DNA of 64,000 nt, from positions 1 through 64,000 of the forward strand of contig NZ_PXZO01000042.1 of the NCBI RefSeq assembly GCF_003013475.1. The letters are read 5' to 3'. The position numbers were made by a program, and so were the translations under genes. This DNA is from Brevibacillus porteri (GTDB lineage Bacteria; Bacillota; Bacilli; Brevibacillales; Brevibacillaceae). Positions 59,733-64,000 of this stretch are shown one piece after another. Positions within the stretch are counted from its first letter, which is position 1; each line of letters starts with the position of its first letter. The notes under the pieces were generated by a model, which searched no databases, had not been told where the DNA came from, and saw only the letters and a list, made by a program, of their open reading frames with translations.

Positions 59733-61124
59733 ATGAGCACAGAAGGGATTTGGAGCACACATTACCGAGCGTTGACGATTGGTATTATTCTTGTAGTGAC
59801 TGCTACAGCATTTGAAGGCTTGGCTGTCACGACAATCGCCCCCGGTCTTTCCCGAGAGCTGCAGGGAGAGGATCTTTATGGGTGGGTATTCAGTGCTTAT
59901 TTGTTGGCTCAGCTGATTGGAACCGTAGTCACAGGTCAATTCGTCGATAGAAAAGGGCCTGCCCAGCCTTTTATTGTCACGATCTTGCTCTTTGCTGTTG
60001 GAATTATAGTTGCTGCAATTGCGCCAGATATGCTTACTTTACTGCTCGGGCGAGTCATGCAAGGATTCGGAGCCGGTGCCTTGGTCAATTGCGTGTATAC
60101 CATGATTACTTTGCGTTACCCTGATTCCCTTCGCCCTCAGATTCTCGCTGTCTTCTCCAGCGCTTATATTCTTCCTGGCCTGTTCGGACCCTATGTCGCC
60201 GGCATTATTGCTGAACAGTTGTCGTGGAGATATGTCTTCTGGTTGATCCTTCCCTTTATCTTTCTGTCTGCACTCTTAACTACTCCCTCTTTCCGAGGCT
60301 TACAGCCGCCAAATGCAGGTGCGGCAAACAATCGTAGTCTTCTTCTGCCTTTTTTCTTGGCTCTAGGGACTGGTGCCTTGCTTTTTGGACTCGGCAAAAT
60401 TCCCTCCATCTACGGTTTCCTGCTATCCATCGCGGGTTTGCTCACCCTCAGTGTCCCATTATATAAGCTGATGCCGAAAGGAACGCTCGTCGCACGCTCA
60501 GGCTTACCTGCTGTCATTGCGTCTCGGGGTCTTTTTGTCGCTGCCTATTACGGCACACAAACGTATCTTGTCCTTGGACTCACCTCGATTTTAGGATTAA
60601 CCGCCGACAAAGCTGGTTTAGCTGTTGCCTCCGCAGCAATCAGTTGGTCGCTGGCAGCCAATGTACAAGCAAAGCTGGACAAGAAAGACCAAGGGGCCGG
60701 TCGAAAAAAACGAATTATCATCGGTCTCGTCATTATGCTCATCGGGGTCGCTTGCACCGTACCGCTGACGTTGATTCAACAAGACCTTTTCGGTATCGTG
60801 GTCGCAATTTTTAGCCAGATCATTATGGGATTCGGAATCGGTTTGGCTCACCCGACAAGCGGTGCGATTGCGTTTTCTCTTGCAAAACCTGGTGAAGAAG
60901 GAAAAGTATCTGCTGAAATTTCTATCGCGGATACGTTCACACCTGCGATTGTCATTGGGATGGGGGGTGCCATCGTGTCTGTGATGACTGCCTTTGAGTT
61001 TTCACTTTCTGTTGGGATTACCGTTTCCCTGCTCCTTCAGACGTTCATCGTCCTACTGGGGCTGGCATCTGCTGCCCGACTGGCGACAAGTTCCGTATCT
61101 GTTCAAGAAAAAAGGACACCTTGA
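59733..61124 (+). CDS. MFS transporter (drug:H+ antiporter-like)
   Basis: A 463-residue MFS protein with 12-14 helices. Motif A-like GQFVDRKGP, motif C-like LPGLFGPYVAGIIAEQLSWRYVFW, and an N-terminal AFEGLAVTTIAPGLSRELQG match DHA-type exporters. It is controlled by the upstream MarR protein, a common efflux arrangement. The ATG at 59733 is 8 nt from GGAG; 59730 is also possible. The substrate is not known. Confidence 0.85.
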   Translation: MSTEGIWSTHYRALTIGIILVVTATAFEGLAVTTIAPGLSRELQGEDLYGWVFSAYLLAQLIGTVVTGQFVDRKGPAQPFIVTILLFAVGIIVAAIAPDMLTLLLGRVMQGFGAGALVNCVYTMITLRYPDSLRPQILAVFSSAYILPGLFGPYVAGIIAEQLSWRYVFWLILPFIFLSALLTTPSFRGLQPPNAGAANNRSLLLPFFLALGTGALLFGLGKIPSIYGFLLSIAGLLTLSVPLYKLMPKGTLVARSGLPAVIASRGLFVAAYYGTQTYLVLGLTSILGLTADKAGLAVASAAISWSLAANVQAKLDKKDQGAGRKKRIIIGLVIMLIGVACTVPLTLIQQDLFGIVVAIFSQIIMGFGIGLAHPTSGAIAFSLAKPGEEGKVSAEISIADTFTPAIVIGMGGAIVSVMTAFEFSLSVGITVSLLLQTFIVLLGLASAARLATSSVSVQEKRTP

Positions 61125-61136
61125 AAGGTGTCCTTT
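61111..61136. terminator. bidirectional terminator overlapping both convergent genes
   Basis: aaaggacacctt and aaggtgtccttt are perfect arms with a tiny loop. The stem contains the MFS stop codon and reaches the last bases of the YhgE gene. Confidence 0.8.
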
Positions 61137-63810
61137 ACCCAATAATCTTGGTCTTTTTCGCATTCTCCATCGACTTTTCAATAAGTCCGCTCAACGGACG
61201 CTTCAGCGCGAGCGCCACAAACAGGCTGATCCCGATAAAGCCGAATAATACGAGAATATCCCGAATCGCCGTTTCCCAGAGGATGCCGCCCACACCTTCA
61301 CGCAACAGGCTGATCGCATACGTGAAGGGCATGTATGGGTTCAGCGCTTGGAAAAACGGTGAAGTCATGCTGATCGGGAACGTACCGCCCGAGCTGGAAA
61401 ATTGAAATACCATGAAGATGATCGCTATGCCTTTGCCCACGTTGCCGAAAACGGACACCAGCGTGTACGTAATCGTAACGAACACTAGGCTGATCAGCAT
61501 ACCGAATAACACAAACGGCGCTTTATCCGCCACATAGGCCCCGAGGATGTAAATATCACCGAGCGTGACGAACAACGCCTGAAGTAGTCCGATGGTCGCG
61601 AACGTTCCCAAGCGGCCCAGATACAGTTGATACGGCTTGTACACTCCTCCCGGATTTTCCGCATTCGGCTTCAGCAGAGAAATCAACAAGGTCGCACCTA
61701 CCCAAAGAGACAGCACACCGTAAAAAGGTGACATGGCCGAACCGTAATTCGGAATCGGATATAGGCGGTTTTCCTTGATCTGCACGGGACTTGCGAGGAA
61801 TTCGCTCTCTTTTTTAATGTCGCCGCGCAATAGCTTGGCAAGATCGGCGAAGTTGTTGTTCGCCTCGACTTCTCTCAGCTTGTCAGCTGCCTGCCCAATG
61901 GCACTCTCCAGCTTTGGCAGATCATCGCGAACCAATGCGGCAACTCTGTGGACTCCTGCCTCCACCTCCGGGAGCTTGTAGCGCACAAAATCAGCCAGCT
62001 TGGTCAAATTCGCCTCCGCTTTAGGCAGATCGTTCTGGACGAATGCCGCTGCCTCGTCGAGCTTCTTCCCGATAGTAGGAAGATTCCCCTTCAAGAATGG
62101 AGCTGCTACGCGAATGGCATTTGCAAAAGCATCCGACTTGCTTCTGAGCGTTTGTGCGAGCTCGTGGACCTGCGCCTGTATTTGCGGCATCTCCTGCTGG
62201 ATTCGTTTCAGTTCTGCCAATCCCAGCTCCAAGCCCGTCTTTGTCTCTTGGAGAATCGCTTCGATATCCGGAAGTTTTTCTTGGGCCTTATGCAGTAGAT
62301 CGGCAGATTCTCCTGTGATCACCTTCAGCCTTTCAATACCCTCGGATATTTTCGGGACGATTTCGCTATCGTAACGGGACAGGATGTCTCCCAATTCCGC
62401 GCTGGTGTTTTTCGAAAGCTGATTCAGACTTTCGACTAAGTCTTTCGCAGGCTGCTTGCCTCTTTCCAGCGCGCTTGCAATCATGCCGAGAATCTCGATT
62501 TGCCGGTTCATTCTGTTCTCAATCGTGCGCAGCCTCTCTGCGAAATGACTCAATGGCTGTCCAGGAATATAACTGTTTACTTTCTCTACAAGCGATGCCG
62601 TATGCCCCAAAACATTCACGGCTCTGGCTAATCTGTCTTTCACGGCATTTACCTCACTCGCAGTAGGCAGGCGATCCGGATTGATTTGCAACAGTCTGTC
62701 TGTGAGTTGTGTGAGTGCATCCGAGGCTTGCTGGGCTAAGATGAGATTTTGCTTGATCAGCGGTGCAATCGTTTCGAAGGCACCATCATGCCTCGCAAAA
62801 AAGTCATTGAGCTGATCGGCAACAGCCGCGCCCTTATCAGTCAGATCAGCGATACGCGGCAACGCATCTTGAGCAGCCGAAACGATCTCAATGGCCTGAC
62901 TCGCTTTTTCTGTGGCCGTAGTCACTGCGTTTGCGACTTTATCAAAATTTTGATCCAGCTCTTCAATTCGTCCGACGGCTTGCTCAATCACCGGCAGCTT
63001 GTCTTCCATCGCGATAATGACAGACGCCGCCTCATTGATTTTCGGCCAGTTTTGCTGAATCTTGAGCACGGCCTGCCCTGCTTGATTGATTTCGGGGATT
63101 CTTTTTTCCACTTCCAAAATGATCTGCGCTTTCTCGTGAATCTCGGGAAGTTTCTTCTCAATCTCCAACACTTTTTGCCCAGCGGCACGAATCTCGGGCA
63201 GGCTTTTTTCTAGTTGGAAAACGCCACTCTCGATTTTGCGGATGGTCGGCAATTGCTCTTCAATTTTAATGCCGATCTCTGTAAGCTTCGTCAGCAAGGC
63301 TTCACTGACGCTTTCCGTAAAGCTCTCGTTGATCTGCTTGGCAATCGCTGAAACACCTGACGAGGTGATTTTGGGTGCGACCGCGTTCACCTTTTCATTG
63401 ACCGTATAGATCACTTCAGGCTTGTTCAGATTGCCATGGACAATTCCCGTAATTTTTGTGGAAAAGTCAGCTGGGATCAGAATGCTGGCATAGTAATCGC
63501 CCCGCTCCACGCCCCGCCTGGCCTCTTCTTTGTCCACAAAGGTCCACCCTAGTTTCTGGTTGTTGTGCAAGCTCTTTATGAGCTCGTCTCCGATGTTGAC
63601 CTTTTGGTCACCAACCGTGGCTCCCTGATCCTCGCTCGTCACCGCCACCTTGACACCTTGCGTATTGGCGTAAGGGTCCCAGACCGATTTGATGTTGATC
63701 CAATCGTATAAACAAGGAAGGAAAATGATGGCGATGATCAGAAAAATCCCAGTCGGAACCTTGAAAATGTTAATCCAGTCCGTTTTGTAAATCTTCCATA
63801 TAGACCGCAT
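61135..63810 (-). CDS. YhgE/Pip family membrane protein
   Basis: An 891-residue protein of the YhgE/Pip (phage infection protein) group. The N-terminal helix (GIFLIIAIIFLPCLYDWINIKSVWDPYAN) is followed by the conserved extracellular Pip domain and a very long coiled-coil (about 200-660) with repeated LPEIxxxxQxxLxxE heptads. A C-terminal ABC-2-like block has five helices. Homologues are phage receptors in Lactococcus/Bacillus and accessories of type VII secretion; no WXG100 gene is near. Its function here is unknown. Confidence 0.85.
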   Translation of the reverse strand: MRSIWKIYKTDWINIFKVPTGIFLIIAIIFLPCLYDWINIKSVWDPYANTQGVKVAVTSEDQGATVGDQKVNIGDELIKSLHNNQKLGWTFVDKEEARRGVERGDYYASILIPADFSTKITGIVHGNLNKPEVIYTVNEKVNAVAPKITSSGVSAIAKQINESFTESVSEALLTKLTEIGIKIEEQLPTIRKIESGVFQLEKSLPEIRAAGQKVLEIEKKLPEIHEKAQIILEVEKRIPEINQAGQAVLKIQQNWPKINEAASVIIAMEDKLPVIEQAVGRIEELDQNFDKVANAVTTATEKASQAIEIVSAAQDALPRIADLTDKGAAVADQLNDFFARHDGAFETIAPLIKQNLILAQQASDALTQLTDRLLQINPDRLPTASEVNAVKDRLARAVNVLGHTASLVEKVNSYIPGQPLSHFAERLRTIENRMNRQIEILGMIASALERGKQPAKDLVESLNQLSKNTSAELGDILSRYDSEIVPKISEGIERLKVITGESADLLHKAQEKLPDIEAILQETKTGLELGLAELKRIQQEMPQIQAQVHELAQTLRSKSDAFANAIRVAAPFLKGNLPTIGKKLDEAAAFVQNDLPKAEANLTKLADFVRYKLPEVEAGVHRVAALVRDDLPKLESAIGQAADKLREVEANNNFADLAKLLRGDIKKESEFLASPVQIKENRLYPIPNYGSAMSPFYGVLSLWVGATLLISLLKPNAENPGGVYKPYQLYLGRLGTFATIGLLQALFVTLGDIYILGAYVADKAPFVLFGMLISLVFVTITYTLVSVFGNVGKGIAIIFMVFQFSSSGGTFPISMTSPFFQALNPYMPFTYAISLLREGVGGILWETAIRDILVLFGFIGISLFVALALKRPLSGLIEKSMENAKKTKIIG

Positions 63811-64000
63811 GTATGTACCACCTAGTAAGAAAGAATGGATGAATCGTTACACTCACATGACAGTTTACCATGGAAGGAAATGATCGGGAATGAGCTGTCA
63901 GTAGTATCATGAGCTGCTGCACGTCAATTTATAAAGGACAATCTTCAACGCGCTGGACTCACCATGTCAAAGCTCCAATTCACATTTTCATACCTTTTTA
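63811..64000. other. upstream region of the YhgE gene, no gene seen
   Basis: About 190 bp at the window edge. It carries the AGGTGG ribosome site of the YhgE gene and AT-rich sequence. No convincing CDS or operator was recognised. Confidence 0.5.

Overview
The window looks like chromosomal DNA from a low-to-medium GC, Gram-positive, spore-former-like Bacillota, most likely Brevibacillus or a close relative in the Paenibacillales. This is inferred from gene content, not from a marker gene. The supporting points are an LPXTG-anchored wall protein, lipoproteins with lipoboxes, strong AGGAGG ribosome sites with frequent TTG and GTG starts, an oxygenase-only nitric oxide synthase, glycine dehydrogenase split into two subunits, a BlaI/M56 pair, YhgE/Pip, UppP and Fur boxes. 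No rRNA, tRNA, CRISPR array or intact transposon was seen.

Layout. 1-7.8 kb: the end of an LPXTG repeat protein, an esterase, a secreted GHL10 glycosidase, a Fur-boxed siderophore-binding lipoprotein, a small secreted protein, an ECF sigma/anti-sigma pair and nitric oxide synthase. Three genes here end in near-identical terminators. 7.8-8.6 kb is a decayed intergenic stretch. 8.6-17.4 kb: one eight-gene minus-strand operon for glycerophosphodiesters. It encodes a HAD phosphatase, a secreted lamin-tail/GDPD phosphodiesterase, a Ugp-type ABC importer, a TIM-barrel isomerase and the antiterminator GlpP. A PhoP-type box and a long leader hairpin lie upstream, so phosphate starvation and glycerol-3-phosphate probably both control it. 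17.4-21.6 kb: a Fur-boxed efeO-efeB-efeU ferrous/haem iron operon. 21.7-25.5 kb: a UbiA-type phosphoribosyltransferase homologue, an SMR-like carrier, a divergent PAP2 protein and a GT-C-like membrane protein. Together these suggest a polyprenyl-phosphate-pentose pathway.

25.5-30.3 kb is accessory: an IS21-like end remnant, two micro-ORFs, a split sigma factor (region-4 and region-2 proteins on overlapping genes), an ECF-promoter-driven secreted protein, a probable DUF4855 protein, OsmC and UppP. 30.4-38.1 kb: a minus-strand exopolysaccharide operon with a two-domain deacetylase lipoprotein, a nucleotide-sugar dehydrogenase, a PilZ-fused GT2 synthase, a deacetylase-like membrane protein and a GH18-like hydrolase.

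38.3-58.3 kb is dominated by three sigma-54 modules, each with its own enhancer-binding protein, a -24/-12 promoter and visible upstream dyads. The first drives GABA aminotransferase plus an aldehyde dehydrogenase. The second drives a DUF3311 protein, a sodium:solute symporter and a C45 Ntn amidase. The third drives an SDR and a GcvPA/GcvPB-like pair without GcvT or GcvH. Between them lie an LRR-like protein, a methyltransferase, a BlaI/M56 sensor whose external domain is a degenerate M23 fold, and an arylamine N-acetyltransferase. 58.3-64 kb: a secreted helical protein, a MarR-controlled MFS exporter and a YhgE/Pip membrane protein.
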